Positions 15,438 through 29,168 of a stretch of DNA of 64,000 nt are shown here, piece by piece. Both the position numbers and the translations under genes were made by a program. The stretch is from Anisakis pegreffii (lineage: Eukaryota > Nematoda > Chromadorea > Rhabditida > Anisakidae), in assembly GCA_035041965.1 (NCBI GenBank), contig JAPYMA010000908.1, forward strand, positions 248,001 to 312,000, read 5' to 3'. Below the pieces are notes generated by a model. The model searched no databases. It had not been told where the DNA came from and saw nothing but the letters and a program-made list of their open reading frames with translations. The first letter of the stretch is position 1. Every line of letters begins with the position of its first letter.

Positions 15438-15455
15438 TGTGCTGTAGAGAAAGCG
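15438..15455 (-). promoter_or_regulatory. Probable spliced-leader acceptor of GAPDH
   Basis: Reading the minus strand, GCTTTCTCTACAG is followed by CACA and then the ATG, so a strong 3' splice site lies only 4 nt before the start codon with no room for an upstream coding exon. This is the classic position for nematode trans-splicing. A second acceptor-like site (GCTTTTCACAG) ends at 15485 and could mark an alternative 5' end. Confidence 0.55.
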
Positions 15456-15499
15456 TCCCACGGAGCGGTGAAACAATTGACCGGCTGTGAAAAGCATCT

Positions 15500-18400
15500 T
15501 TCAGTTATATGCACTCTTTCAAACGCAACACGCAACCACTAAACTCATCATAGACGAGCCACAAAAAACCAGTCGACAGCATAGCGTAGCATTTCGTAGA
15601 ACAAGTTTATTTACTCATAAGAATGCAGACAATATTACACAAAAAATGTGAAACTAAAAATATACTGAATTGAAAGGGAAGGAAAAGTTTCAATTGAATT
15701 GGAGAGGAATAGGTCAACAGCTGTCTTAGCTGACAGTAAGAGGATTTTTAAGAAATCTCTTCAATTCGGAAGACTTAAGAGATAGCAACAATCACTGGAA
15801 AATGGGGTAGTTGTTCATAATTTACGAATTCCGATTGGAATTCGTTACGTGGATAAATTCTACCGACTCAAATCTACCGATCCTACAGACACTCAAAAAT
15901 CGGTCTTGTGAAACTTTTATCATCGACGAATTCAAGCAAAATACAGCATTTTTTGGTAGATTAAGAAAGATTTACTGCACGTAACCATCAGCCTAAGCAC
16001 TAGTCCACCTCCCTGAGTAAAGGATGACTCCTCAATAACGTGAGTAGGACTGCGGGATCGTCAGGAATACTCGAAACTTTTAATTGTTCATCTGATCTAT
16101 AGTGACCTTTCTAAAGAATAACTGCCTCTTAAGAATGTGGAAATTGGAAGAGAAATGGTATTATAGTGGAACGGATTGGTTATATATATAGTACAGAAGA
16201 AGTTTTCTATAACTGAACGTTCGATAGCTCGTTGAGGAATAAAGAGACACGCCGAAGCAGCACAACGAATTCAGATGCAATGGAAGGTATTATAACTCGC
16301 CGACCACCCGACGGTCTATCGAACAGAACGAGTGAAAGGGAACCGATTGCTGACGCAGTGCGCTGCTCGAATAACACTACGTGCCCAATATGAGAACTCG
16401 ATTCAAGCACGCACGATAGGAGGAGATTCTACTGCTGCTGCTGCTGTATCTGTCGGTGCAGAAGTGAATTACTTTGAATCACTCGCACACTCTCTGAATC
16501 TCACTCAAATATCACTAATATTTCATAACACCATTACTTTCCTAGTTCTATTTTACTACTTGACTAGTGACTGCACTAGCGGATCTGATAATACAAGTAC
16601 CATAGCAATGATACTTCTAACTGTGAGCAGGCGTGTGGTACTTCCTCTCACTGAACTGCACACTGCACACATTCTTTTCAATTTGCAATCTAAACACCCT
16701 CTTGCCTCTTAAAAATGAACATTATTTTTGCCTATCAATAATTCCAGTCAAGCTGCTGTATTGCTATCGGAAAGCCAACAACGCTCTGACTACGCAAAAA
16801 AATTGCCCGTTCGTGGCAAACGCATCGAATCAATATATCGCCTAAAAATAAGTGAAAGACGGATAGTAAACGCGCTTATCTAATGCCAGCTGGAAACTAG
16901 CTCAACCACATCTACGGCATTCGATATCGTATGCAAATTAAGCTGGAAAGCAAGAGCAACGAGATGTATGAGTGTTCGCATCTATAAACTCGGACCTTCT
17001 GACATACAGCTTCTACCGCTATCGGTCTATAGCTCGCTCAACCCTTCAACAGATATAACAATCATGGCCATGGAAGGATTGGACTGAAAAGTATGAAACG
17101 AATTGAAGGCAGTGGAAACCTTATCAAAATGCTAAAGAATGCATGAGAAGTAAAGTCGGATGCTGAGCGAACACAACAATCAAGTGCATCACTAGCTAGC
17201 CTACGAACAGAAGTAACGAAGGAATAACTCGCCGGCTGCTCCCATCAGGCCTTGCTGCCCAATGCATATGAATGGTTGGAGCAAACGGTGATGTGAATGT
17301 GATTCTACGACGCCTATATATTCGATATTTAAGAGAGAACGTTGTCAGCCGTTTGTGACTCCTCCTTTATTTCTGCTGTAATTTCGTTGGTTTTTCACAA
17401 TGTTGTTGATGGCTGGTTGTTTTGCGATGATGGAAAGAAAAGTGGCGAATGAAAACACACAAGAAGAGAATATTATGGTTGAAAGTAACATGAGATGATT
17501 TGAAGTCAAGTTAACAGAGTAGAAGAGAGAGCAAATGTGCGAAGCAATGATGAGTGCTGAAACAACTAAACAAACACATTGAATTGTTGTAAGAGAAGTA
17601 AATGAGAAGCTGCTGCTTGCCTGCTGCCTGCAAGGACGGACATTATGCAGTGCCTGTAGTTCTGTAAACGGATCAATGCGATGTTAAGCATTCATATCAA
17701 TTATCACTTGCTGTCATAGAATCGCACGTTCCATTCCATTCCTCTGGTTAATTTGCATTATCAGCAAAAAATCACTGTCCCAAACTGTATGCAAATATAC
17801 GAGAGAGCAAACGAGATTGCATCGAAGGCAACAGAAAAGACACAAATGTATTGAAGAAATCAGTGAGACGTTCAAGTGGATGAGGAAGTTTCAAGGGAAT
17901 TTTTAGAAATATCACACCGAGAGAGATAAGATCGAGAGAGATGAATGTGGAGAACATGAACATGAAAATGCTGACAGTAAATGAAATATGCAGGAAAATT
18001 TTAATTGATTGGGAAATTTAAGTGATGTAAAGCATAGCGAGTAAACGAGTACCATATACAACACTTATGGTCGATTCCACCCACACTACTGAATCGATCA
18101 ATTCTATAGATGTTTGCATTGGTTGTGTACTTTACAGTTTGCATTTTAGAGTTTTTGATTATAACTCAATTATCACTTCAGTTGCCATTTGCTCAAGCAT
18201 GTGAGTACAAGTTATACGATGAAGATGTTAAATTTTGAGGGTTTTTTACTTGGATGGCACCAAAAATTGAGCAGTGGAACGTTGAAATGTTAAGTGCTTA
18301 TGGTGTATTAGTTCGTCACTTTATTTTTTGTTTGTTTGTTTCAATCTGCTGATAGAAATACCACTGAGTGTCGAGATTGTGTACGTTTCACATAGGGTAT

Positions 18401-19224
18401 TGGAGTGAATAAAGCTGAACACTAGCAGTAAGCTGAACACAGCTATAAAACACACTTCGGTTCATAAACCTCTCAAAAACAATTTTATTTGTTTCGAAAG
18501 ATGAGTGTATGGTTGGTTAACTTGTTGTGTGGAAACGTTAAGAAATGTAAAAGTAATTTTGATGAGTAATGTTGAGAGGAGAGCGTATTGGAATAGAAAT
18601 TTGAAGTCGGTTATAAAAATTCAGAAGATAAGTACACGCACACACACAAACGTATACTTTGAACATTCACTCAAAAACTTGGTTATGTATTTAGAATGTG
18701 AAATACATTTTGAAGCGAATATTATATTGCGAATAGCAATTGCTATTTTGTGATATAGATTATAGGTGGATGGAATGAAGTGGATGGCAGGTGAAATCCG
18801 AGAATTGATTGCTGAATGAATGCTTTACACACTCAATGATGATGAGTTTTTCGATTGGGCACTGAGAAATATCAGTTCAGCTAATGAGAACTCGTGTAAT
18901 AGTTGAAAAATTGCTATAGTAATGATTTGTTGAGCTCAGATTGGACGTGCAATTTCGGATGTATCGTGACTGAGTACAGATTGATCTCGTGAGCTTAGAA
19001 ATGATCCAATGATCCAGTTGTCATCACGAGTAGCAATGCTCTAAGCTGTTAACATCAGTTTTAGAAGGAAAAAAGTTTTGAAGGAAAATCAATCAAAGCA
19101 TTTTTTGCGGAACGTCCGTTGTAAAATTCATGTTTGTGTAAATTTCAGTAAAACTCTCACCAAATCGCACAAAATTCCGACGAATTTTGGGCGATTTTCA
19201 GTAAACTCAAAATCGTTTTCCTCG
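15500..19224. other. GAPDH upstream region and start of the gene-poor interval
   Basis: Mostly A+T-rich non-coding sequence. The segment at about 16250-16470 is less A+T-rich, includes a GCTGCTGCTGCTGCTG run at about 16432, and is open in several frames on both strands, but none of the frames can be joined to flanking exons: the plus-strand frame meets an in-frame TAA just after the only nearby acceptor. A short CA repeat occurs near 18632. Nothing else was recognised. Confidence 0.35.
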
Positions 19225-19509
19225 TTGCTAATGCATTTAACATCATCTCACATGAAGTTTGAGGAATTCATTGTTGGTGCATTCCGATTAATTCAACACA
19301 TTCACTGTTTCCTTTTCTGCTTGCTTGCTTCATCAAGCTCAGAGCATTGCTATTCGTGATGAGAACATTGGATCATTTGTGAAATTGAGAGGAAAACAGA
19401 TGATGAAGCAATCAAACAGAAAAGGAAATTTTGAATGTGTTGAATTAATTAGAATGCACCATTGAATTCCTGAACTTTCATGTGAGATGATGTTAAATGC
19501 GTTAGCAAG
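19225..19509. repeat. Large foldback: arms about 110 nt around a 65-nt loop
   Basis: Left arm 19225-19335 (TTGCTAATGCATTTAAC ... TTGCTTCATCA) is matched in reverse complement by 19401-19509 (TGATGAAGCAATC ... GTTAAATGCGTTAGCAA). Agreement is high over the whole arm with scattered substitutions and small indels. The arms would form a hairpin of more than 100 base pairs if transcribed. It carries no ORF spanning the structure and resembles a foldback transposon, or a source of double-stranded RNA. Confidence 0.8.
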
Positions 19510-19654
19510 AAGAAGACTGATATCTTTCTGCTTGATTATTTGAATAATACCCTAAAAATCGGAGGACGATGCAAAAATCCATCTGAATCTCCAGAAATTC
19601 GTTCCAATTTATTCTTCAGGCTTATTTCGTGTCAAGTCGTTCGTATTATTACTT

Positions 19655-19770
19655 ACAATTATTACTTGTTTACAATTACTGTATTAATACAATTATTGTA
19701 TTATTAACTGTATTATTAATTACTTACAATTACTGTATTATTACTTGTTAGTAAGTATAAGTCGTAAGTT
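19655..19770. repeat. Low-complexity TTACAATTACTGTATTAT tract
   Basis: Imperfect repeats of TACAATTA, TGTATTA and ACTTGTTA run through this stretch. It is simple-sequence DNA lying 150 nt right of the large foldback. Confidence 0.6.
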
Positions 19771-22400
19771 CGTCGTCATATAGAGTTTTCCGAAATCTCT
19801 CATGTTATCAAAGATAATTGAAAAAATTTCGATCAATGCAGAGCAAAAAAAGAAATTGAGAGGAAAGCACTTTATGCTGAGTGTCTGAGTAGAAGTGCCA
19901 TCGGATTTAAGATGGATTTAGCAAATCTCTAAGATGATAAGAGGCCAGTAGATGCGGTGAACATTTATAACTCGATCGTTTCATCCACTTTATCATGAAA
20001 TTCTAAAGTTATCATAAAATCCGATTTGTCTCTGGCAAGGCTCAACGCTCTTTTATCATCATTTGTACCAAGTTTTAATTCACGATGAGTAATCTAATCT
20101 TTATAGGATGGCATGAAATCATTGGCCAGAATACGGATAACGCATGCTTGAGGGCATGAAAACTGGCGATAGGCATAGGAATTTCGCTTCTTTAAGTCAA
20201 TTTTCGTCTTTTACTTTTCAGTTACCGGCATAAAAAGGAATCATCTCATCGTTCAGGGATTATTGATGGGCTGTCACTAGGCTGTATTCGACGACATCTT
20301 GTGAATATACGGATATGTGTGGATTACGTTAACGCTTATCTCCACCATGTGCATGTGTTGTTTGTAGATGTCTTTGCGTTCATGTTAGTGCGATACAGCG
20401 CGAAGTTCCAATGGATGACGTATGTAAAGCCTTAATGATGCTGCTCTAGCAGATGTTTCGAAATCAACGAAATGGTTTCGAAAAAATGACGATTTTGTGG
20501 AAGTGCATTCGAATGATGAGCAAAATGCTGACGAAATTCAGTCAGTGCAAACGACACACAATCAGACGTGTTCCAGTTGCGAAATTTTTATTCATGACGA
20601 GCGTTTAAATGAAGATGATTCATAATGAAATATGGAAGGGACTGGAAATAATTCATTCGACGAGCTTTTATAAACGATTGACGAAAACAATTGATTCAGA
20701 TTTTTTATGTTTGCAAACGTCATCCTACGTAATGAGTTGGGATAAATTGCTTCGTTTGGTTCCTTTTTCAAATCCAGAGGGATGATTTCGAGAATGGAAT
20801 AAATCAAGTCAAGCTCATCGTTCGTGTGAGATCTCTGTTACTGATTCTATCATTGTTTTGTTCATATCATCAATTTTACTGAATCATATCGCTCAGCTTT
20901 TCATTTAACTATTTACTGGTTGCTGTAATGGACGAGTAAGCTTATTTCATAATAACATTTTGGGATGATTCTTTATTAAATTTTATCGATGAGTTATTCA
21001 TACAAACACTCATTCCTATGGGTTCTTTCATCGTTGTGGTTGCTAAAAATTATTTTATCGAATTATTCGGATATTCGTTCAGCTTCCGATGAAAGCATTT
21101 ATTGATTAAATGCGACGACTGACAGATGTGAAAGCGACTCGTAAATAAATTTAGATGTATAAACATCATTAAGACGTTCGTTCGTTGGTGACGTTGTTGT
21201 GAACACCCAAAAACAAATGTAACGTATCTTCCTCCAAGCTCTTTGCTTGAATGGTCATTGATCAATTCAGGCAAAGTTATCACAGATTTCAGTGAAATGA
21301 ATGACACTAGATGAAGTTAGTTTCAGTTTGTTGTTATATAGTTTTGTTTTTCTGTTTGGATTTTGCATAGTTCAATTTCTTGGAATAGTTTTTCGTATTT
21401 CGTATCGCTCAAATATTTTCGACTATCAGATACAAGTTGAATTCTGATCAAATTCGTATCTCAAAATGAAATTTGTATCGATACAAAAGTTTTTCAATCA
21501 AATACTCTAAAATTTTGTATTATTCCGATATTCTAGCCTTTTTTAAGTTAATGCTTTGTTTTGTGCTGTTATAATATTCCAATGCAGTGTTACGTTGTGA
21601 TGCGATGCTCAATGATATCAAGTCAATAGAATTTGTTGACGGCTGAAAAAATTTCCATCATTCAACATCGTCATCAGTTTATCTGTTAGTGCACAGCCAG
21701 TCAGCCGTATATGTTCTATTTTATTGCCCACTTAGTCAATTGAATTCACAACACAACGACGAATCAAATCAGTAAAACGTTCCAACCATGGTGATGGTAT
21801 CTTTCTATCGTATTATCATGCACAGACAGTCAGCATCATGAAAATGTATTTTCACTTAACGATGCAAAAATCGATCGTCCTTGATAATGGTAGCAGAAAA
21901 ATTCCAGCAAAAAATCATTTTGATGGTTATCTGATCGTGAGAGTTTTTATGATGGATCAGGCATTTATCTGCTCATTTTGCTGAGCAGCAGTATTACTTC
22001 GCAAGAAAAATGGTGATCATTTGTACGTGCATTCAACAGTTTCATTTGTAAGGGAAAAGAAGCAACGGTAAACAATTCAATAGCACGTTGCATTTGCAGT
22101 TTGTTTTGTTGCCTTGACAAACAATTTTTTTAATCAGCAGCAACGTCTGATTCAGTCTTTCAAGGGGTTTGCTCTTATGAGAGTCCTCGAGCAGGTAGTG
22201 GAATGTGGACCGTTACTGGTTCGTGACAGCTCATTTTTTGGAGATGAGATCAGATTGTCGAAAAACTATTGGATGAAGTTTCATCGTACAGTATTGTCTC
22301 ATCTCACAATCAGCAGTCAAATTCTGTACAATTTGATAAATGTGAATATCCTTTTGTACTGTTTATCTTCGTTTCTTAGAGTATTCATTCTGTATCTGGA
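19771..22400. other. Gene-poor interval, no gene seen
   Basis: A+T-rich sequence without recognisable coding exons. The short word TTCGTATC recurs several times at 21390-21490. Confidence 0.35.
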
Positions 22401-22403
22401 TAT

Positions 22404-22532
22404 ATCGTGTCTAGCCGGATTTGGTATCTGGATATTATCTGGATATATCAATTGGATACCAAATCTGGATATATATTCGTATCTGGATATATGAATTGAG
22501 TTCGATGGATACCAAATCCGGCTAGACACGAT
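22404..22532. mobile_element. Small foldback element with 25-bp perfect terminal inverted repeats
   Basis: The left end 22404-22428 (starts ATCGTGTCTAGCCGGATT) and the right end 22508-22532 (ends AATCCGGCTAGACACGAT) are exact reverse complements over 25 nt. The 79-nt interior holds several repeats of TCTGGATAT and a further internal GGATACCAAAT copy in the right-arm orientation. Such perfect termini in A+T-rich DNA indicate a recent non-autonomous DNA element or foldback; I could not define a target-site duplication. Confidence 0.75.
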
Positions 22533-25500
22533 TGGTTGGTTCGAACAGTTGGCGTTTGCAAGTTTATGTAAGTTTTATGTGCAGCAGTCATCCACCTGTT
22601 GCCTACATAGAGAGTAAATGAAATAGAGAGCGGTCGAGCATAGAAAATCGCAAGCAAATCATTCTTCAATAAATGTGCATCGAAATCGTTTGGATGGAAC
22701 GAGAAAGCGTGAAAAAATCGATGACAGAATGAAATGAATTGGAACGTATTCGAAAAGCATGAAAAGTGCTGTGATGATTATGAGCATGGTGTATTCTCGA
22801 CTAATCATTCTCGACTAAGGGTTGTATGCATCACGTTGCAGAGCGATAACAGAAAGCATTCCTTCAAATAAAAAAGCATTTGTTCAAGTCAATATAAAAA
22901 CATCGAAAAGCATTGAATTATGTTCACTGTTCAAAAAATAATGAGTTTGGATTCGATTTTCGCTGGAATGCATCTTCAGTTGCAACAATTTTCACATTGA
23001 ATTCATCAATCATCAATTTGGTGGATTCAGGAGAATTGTTTACAAGGTGATCATCTCATTTGATTTCGATAATACTGTGAATGTTTTGCGACAGTTACTG
23101 AATATAAGAAATAAACTCCCTCAAAGCCTGAGTCAATGCAAAAACATCAATTTTCAGATTATGTTCACAATATATTCTTGAGTAATCGAAACTCGAGGAA
23201 GTAAACTGAAATAATCTACAATTCGTGCAGTCAGAAAGCAGACCGAAATAAGCATTTTCATTTGTTCCTGATATTGCATCAATCGTCCAACCGAGCTTCT
23301 ATAAAATCTTATCGTAGAGCTTTGAAATATTCAATATTTATTTCTTATAATCATCGAAAAGACGGCTGTACGAGCATTTGCTTAAGATCCTTATTGTTAT
23401 CCTTAATCTTGATATATCCCTAATATATCTTCGATATCGTTAGTATTCACATTAATATCCTCAATATTCAGCCCAACTGCTTAATAACTAATCGAAAGTT
23501 GTTACGTAACAACATTAGCGAGGAACGAAATCAATCTGAGAAGGCACTTGTGATACTCCTTATGAAGCGATGGATGTAAAAAATTGCGCAAAAGTGAATC
23601 ATGCTTAAAAGCTATTGCTGTCGAGATAAAATAAGCCGCATTTAAGAGCCGAGCCTCCCTATTATTATTATGATCTCGATCGGTATTGTTACTGTCATTA
23701 TGATTGTTATTATGAAGACACTGCAGTATATGAAAGAAAAATCGTTTGAAATATTAATCATCTCTATTGACGGTTGTTCTCGCATAACTGAGCATTGACG
23801 AACACATCGTCAAGAACAAAACACCTGTTCAGTAATTGAGATTTAGTTGCGAATGCACACTTGATAAGGCGAAAGATGATTTGATCATGTTCAAAACAGC
23901 GACGACGACGACGCATATCCTCAAATGAACCCCTGCCGTGCTGGATAAGTGTGAAACGATACAGTGGCAATTCATCATACAATTGCACGATTACATAATT
24001 GCATGAAATCGCGAAGATTTCTCGCTTTGTCATTCAACAAATGGATTTGCTTGCACAATAATCCCGTATCGTTTGAGCCACACCGCTTTGAAATGTTCCG
24101 AAAAATTTGAATTCAAGCTGATCGCGCTTCATTAAGCAATCGTTTTACATTTCAGCTGCTGCTGCATCAAATATGGTTTGGTAAGGTCAAGATGAAAGAT
24201 AACATCTTAAGGTCAGTAGAAGACTCATTCAAGTAAAGAGACATGGTGCAGAAATTTCATATTTTGTTAAGGTTTTACGTGGGCAATATTTTTTATCTGT
24301 GTATTATTTCGAGGAATCGATAAAGGAGATCTCTGATATCCATTTTATAACATGGATTCCAATGGCAACACTTATAATAATCATTATCGAAATTCAGGCT
24401 GTGTCATAAATAACTCAGAATATCCGCTTGATTGTACGTTACATCGAGAGTGTTGAAATGTAGTTCGTTTTGCTTTTTTAATGTTACTTCGTTACTTTGA
24501 GTGTTACTCTTTTACTTCGCTATTTGATATTTTTCAGCAATCTGTCATTCATTTCAATCAGTGCAGAGCAATTTTATCATCGATGTTTAGTGACATTCCC
24601 TACTCATTGTTAGTCTTTTTTCATTTGGACACTCTCTTTGAGATTAACAAACCGTTTTGCAAATGAAGCGTTGAGCGAATGCTTTCAAACGAATGCTATC
24701 GCGTTTTCGCAGAACGTATTGGATTCAATTGTACTTTTCGATGAACACTAGATTAAATACACTAGAAAACGGGAATAACAAGAGCCAATTGCATGATTTT
24801 ATTTTACGATGCTAATTTCAGGTTCCAGCAAACTGCCTAATTCCAAACTCCCACAAAACCGGGACTGGATCTGTAACTGGGATTCTCTGAATACGTCTGA
24901 TTGACCAACACGGTGTGTTTGAGTTGTCATAAACAATATCATGGCAAAATGTGTACAGATACTCGAAATCTTCCGTTAATACAATCAGTTTCTATAGTTT
25001 AGATGTGATCATTATAGACTATAGATGTGATCATCAACATTTTGAGAACATTTGAGAGTGTTTGAGAAAAAAATAATTGAGAAACAAATAATACGTCCAA
25101 ATTCTTACTGCATCGAATGAATTTTTTGGTTCAAAACGTATGCACTCATCGAACTTTTATCAGCTCTGCTAATCGTTCAGGTTCTTTTTATTTATTTCAT
25201 CCCTTAAACAGAAGCAATTAAATGTTTCATGATTTTTTCATTTAATCGTAAAAGCGAAGACAATAAAATGATAACAATAAATTGCACTCTTGATCTTCAA
25301 TCTTCTATCTTTCCTTTACGATCTTTCATCTCTTAATTTGATATCACATCCCCATTTTCTCCCGTTTCGCAAATGATTGATGAAAAGACCGAACTACTCG
25401 TTTTTCAGGAATCAACCGTTTTCTTGGTGTTTTCCTTTGATATCTGATTCGAAATTGATCACAAAATTAGGTGATAATATCGAAAAACATCAAACCAATT

Positions 25501-26024
25501 GCTCACATGCTCAAAGATTACCGTCCTTGTCGTATTCCTTGCTGACAATTGGACAATACGTTGAGTTTATTGTTCATATTGTATATCTCACAGTTGGATC
25601 TCCTAGTGTTTGGTATCGAAGAAAAAATGATACGATCACGGCGAGCAAGCAGCAACATGCATTCATGTCCTCAGACACCATAAAGAGGATTGCGGTATCT
25701 CTTTTAACGTAGACAGTTTATCGAACATATTGTTTATGCATGAGTAGTAAGCAGTGATACGATCTCGCCATTTGTTCAAAGGTGTGATTTACGACATCAA
25801 ATTGTTCAGGTGGATGGTTTACGGTGTCATATTCTATGTAAATTGAACACTCCAATTGATGACGATCAATGCAATATTAATTAGTTGATCTCTATTAGCT
25901 CCTTCTAGAGTGATTGCTTTGATGATCTTATTTTACTATTACATCATTCCTTAAATAACTGAGCAAGGATAGTTAAGTAGTCTGCCGATATGGGTTAATT
26001 TGAGGAAGATATTTAAAAATTTGA
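22533..26024. other. Gene-poor interval, no gene seen
   Basis: A+T-rich. Open stretches at 23764-24033 (minus, 89 codons) and 25380-25712 (plus, 111 codons) have ATG starts but no homology I recognise and ordinary composition, so I treat them as chance. A short direct repeat, TATAGATGTGATCAT, is found near 25020. Confidence 0.35.
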
Positions 26025-26118
26025 GGAAGGCTAAAACAATGCGCACGGAAATGCGAGCATTGTGGCCAGCAACGTTACAAACGTTTGATAGCCTAGCCAA
26101 TCCAGGTAATCCAGGTAA
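26025..26118 (-). repeat. Dispersed repeat family A, truncated inverted copy
   Basis: The reverse complement reads ACCTGGATTACCTGGATTGG, then GCTAGGCTATCAAACG, GTTGCTGGCCACAATGC and TTTTAGCC, matching the left half (about 95 nt) of the family A copies at 5903 and 10419, with a small internal deletion. The hairpin-forming TGGCCA words survive. Confidence 0.75.
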
Positions 26119-28028
26119 TTTGAAACTTGATGGATTAGGAAGATGGCGTATAGCTTGTAGGAATGTTCTATAATCAGAGCGAGCAATTTTTTCCAGAGGA
26201 AGTTTTCGAACTGTGCATCATGCAGGAGATCCCTAAGCAAAGAGAGTTGTTTCGTTTCGAATGATGGAAGTTAATCAACAGGAAACGCACTTACGAATAA
26301 ATGATATATGATACGGGAGAGTTTTTTGTGTTGTTGATTTTTATAACTCAAATTATGACAATTATCGATGTACTTGTATTAAATTATAATGATTTTATTG
26401 CTGCTGAATCGTTGTAATACTAACAGGTCAATGTCGTTGGCACGCTGTACTGGGATGGATGGCACAGCATGGAATTATGACGGAAAATATTGTAAATTTA
26501 AGAACGGAAATTTTTTGAGTACGTTCAATGAACCATAGTATTGATATCAGAAAAAGGAATCATTCATTCAAATTATAATGTTCACGATTCAATTGAGCAT
26601 CATTTCAATTCAATACATGTTATATGTGAAGTGCCTCTGAAGTAAATTCAATAAGGAAAGTCACGAAAATATTCTTATAAATTACAGATGATAGAATCTT
26701 GGAATCAATCATCTTCATTAAATTGTGACTCAATAATATCATAAAAGTAAATCATCTCCGGAAATCTATTCAAGTGAAACCGAAAGTTCATTGCATTGAA
26801 TGAAGTGCAGTGAAATTTTCATTCATTGGAAGGTTATTGCTACGATAGAAGTTCAGCATTGAGAGTTGATATCAAATTATTGCGCATGATTAAATTACTT
26901 CAAATCATCAAACTTTTTGCAATGTTCATTGTGATGTTCGATTCGATGAGAATAAGATTTATAGCGATTTCCTGAATTCCCTCAGATATTCTTTCTATAA
27001 ATTGATCGCTCATTAATATGATTTATCAATTTGACATTATATAGGCGAAGTTATATAATGCATCCACAGATTCATCATTCACAAACATATTTTGCTGAAA
27101 GTTAATTGGAAATTTCACTGCCTCTAAATATAATTGCCATTTTTCAAAAACTAAATCATTATTCCACAAACTGCGTGAAAGAGCATAGCTGTTTCCGATT
27201 TTTTGCTATTTCAGTAGTCAACAAACGATGATCATTATATGATCCCAGACATGGATATACTTTATCCAAATCTCTAAATCCAAATCCACCAGTGTAATGC
27301 GTATAACCAAACAACTGTAAACATTACAATTAATACTAAAAGTTCATCTCGTCTACCTATTAAGCTAATGAATCATTATTATGGTATTTAACATGGTTTA
27401 CTGTTGTTGTCATTTGTAATCGGCTTAATTTCAACACTAGTAATCCACTGACATGCTATACACTATGTTATATGCACACTCAGTGGGATACCATTATTAG
27501 AGCTATTGTCATTATTATTATTGTATAATTGAGATTATGATTCGACATAATACATTTTTTCGAGTATTTATATATCCTTTCTTACTGTTTACTAATGGGC
27601 ATTCATGTTCACATTACTCATGATATACGATCCATGCTCAGTTTGTTTACTCACTATTGTTCTGTTAGAATGGCAACCAACAACTCGCGCACATTAACCA
27701 CCAGTTAGTTAGTTGATTTAGAATCGTAGTCAAGGTCACGGTGTCATGATGACATATTGCAGATGCTTATTTGATTGGATTGATCAGATTTTCATTTGTA
27801 ATGATCAGTTGTGATTATTAGTCAAATCACTGAATGGTTATTCGAAAGATTATCCGAGTAACATCCAATCTTAATAAGTTTGAGATGTGCTCTTGAAATC
27901 CATGATATACATAATAGTGGATGTAGCAGCGTTGTTCACAGGCTGTGTCTTCAATTTTTTATTAAATGCTGATACTGAGTTACAAATGAATCTGCAACGG
28001 TAACCATTATGTCGGGATAAATTTTTTT

Positions 28029-28058
28029 ACCTGGATTACTTGGATTGGCCAGGCTATT
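28029..28058 (+). repeat. Dispersed repeat family A, 30-nt left-end fragment
   Basis: ACCTGGATTACTTGGATTGG followed by CCAGGCTATT matches only the first 30 nt of family A. It shows that the left end can occur alone. Confidence 0.6.
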
Positions 28059-29168
28059 GACTTAAAATTACTTATCGGGATAATACTTTAAATTAAATTA
28101 CCAAATTAAATAATCATGGGATGATACCAACTTGAATTATAATACCCAGGTCGGGATAAATTGTGAAAGAAAACGACTTATCTTAATAATATCTTCACAT
28201 CATTTAGCAACTGGATGTTGCTTGCTATCAATGAAAAGTGCGAAGGGTAATCTAGAAAGTATTATCATTGGACATTGAGAACCAGAAGACGGGTACAAGT
28301 TACAGGCATCGTGTCGTTGTGAGATACAAGTGTACCCCAAAAACTGAATCCTTGTCATCGTCAAACTGTATCCAATCACGATGAGCTGATCTGATCTGAT
28401 CTCCTCTCGACGAGCAAATCCGACGTTTCTACAAAAACAATCCTCTTGAATAATTCATAATTCAAGATATCACACACTATTCCAAGGATATCATTGAATT
28501 CTGAAGATGGCTTAAGTAATGAAGATGATTTCAAGTAGGTGTTATTATAAGGATGATGGCATGAGAGCATCATGTCTTCATGCATATCAAGTGTTTTCTG
28601 TGTGAACGACGCATTTTGTTGTGCTCGATTGAAGTCAATGAATCATTTCGATGAGGTATCCAACTGTTTGAGAACAATGCAGATTATAGTTAAGTATGAA
28701 ATGATAGGTGTGATACATGTGGATATAGACTTACGTGAATAAATATAGCTACATTTATGTGATCTGGTTATGTAACGCTATCATATAATAATGAAATAAC
28801 ACACGGATGAATGTCCATTGCACAATCTTTTGTGTTGCTATTCGAACCTATTATTAAAAGTTATTTTTGGTGCAAAATTTTGCTGCATTCAATTATGATA
28901 ATTAAGTACGTAATACCGATGAGGTATTCCATGCAAAAAATATTGTCAAATCAAAAACATTTGCTCCCGATATTCTATTACAGGAATCAGAACAGATCAG
29001 GATCGAATGATGATAAAATGATAAAAATGTAATTTCACTCTTTATAACAAATTTTATCTTTTTGTGAAATTTTCATGGAGAAGAATAGGAATATTTTTAA
29101 TTTCTCATCCTTTTTATTCCTCCATTGATCTCACTGGAATTCCTCATTCTTTCGAATAGGTCTTTCAA

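Noticed and set aside
16207..16712. Overlapping ORFs on both strands in a less A+T-rich segment upstream of GAPDH
   Set aside because: Open in several frames at once; the plus-strand frame has an in-frame stop right after the only acceptor, so no exon model works. The CTG repeat may explain part of it.
22114..22494. Plus-strand ORF of 126 codons
   Set aside because: It has no ATG at its start and its second half is the translated foldback element at 22404-22532.
22533..22560. GGTTCGAAC, resembling a tRNA T-loop
   Set aside because: No acceptor stem, D-arm or anticodon arm can be placed around it.
26031..26240. Minus-strand ORF of 69 codons
   Set aside because: Largely made of the family A repeat, so not an independent gene.
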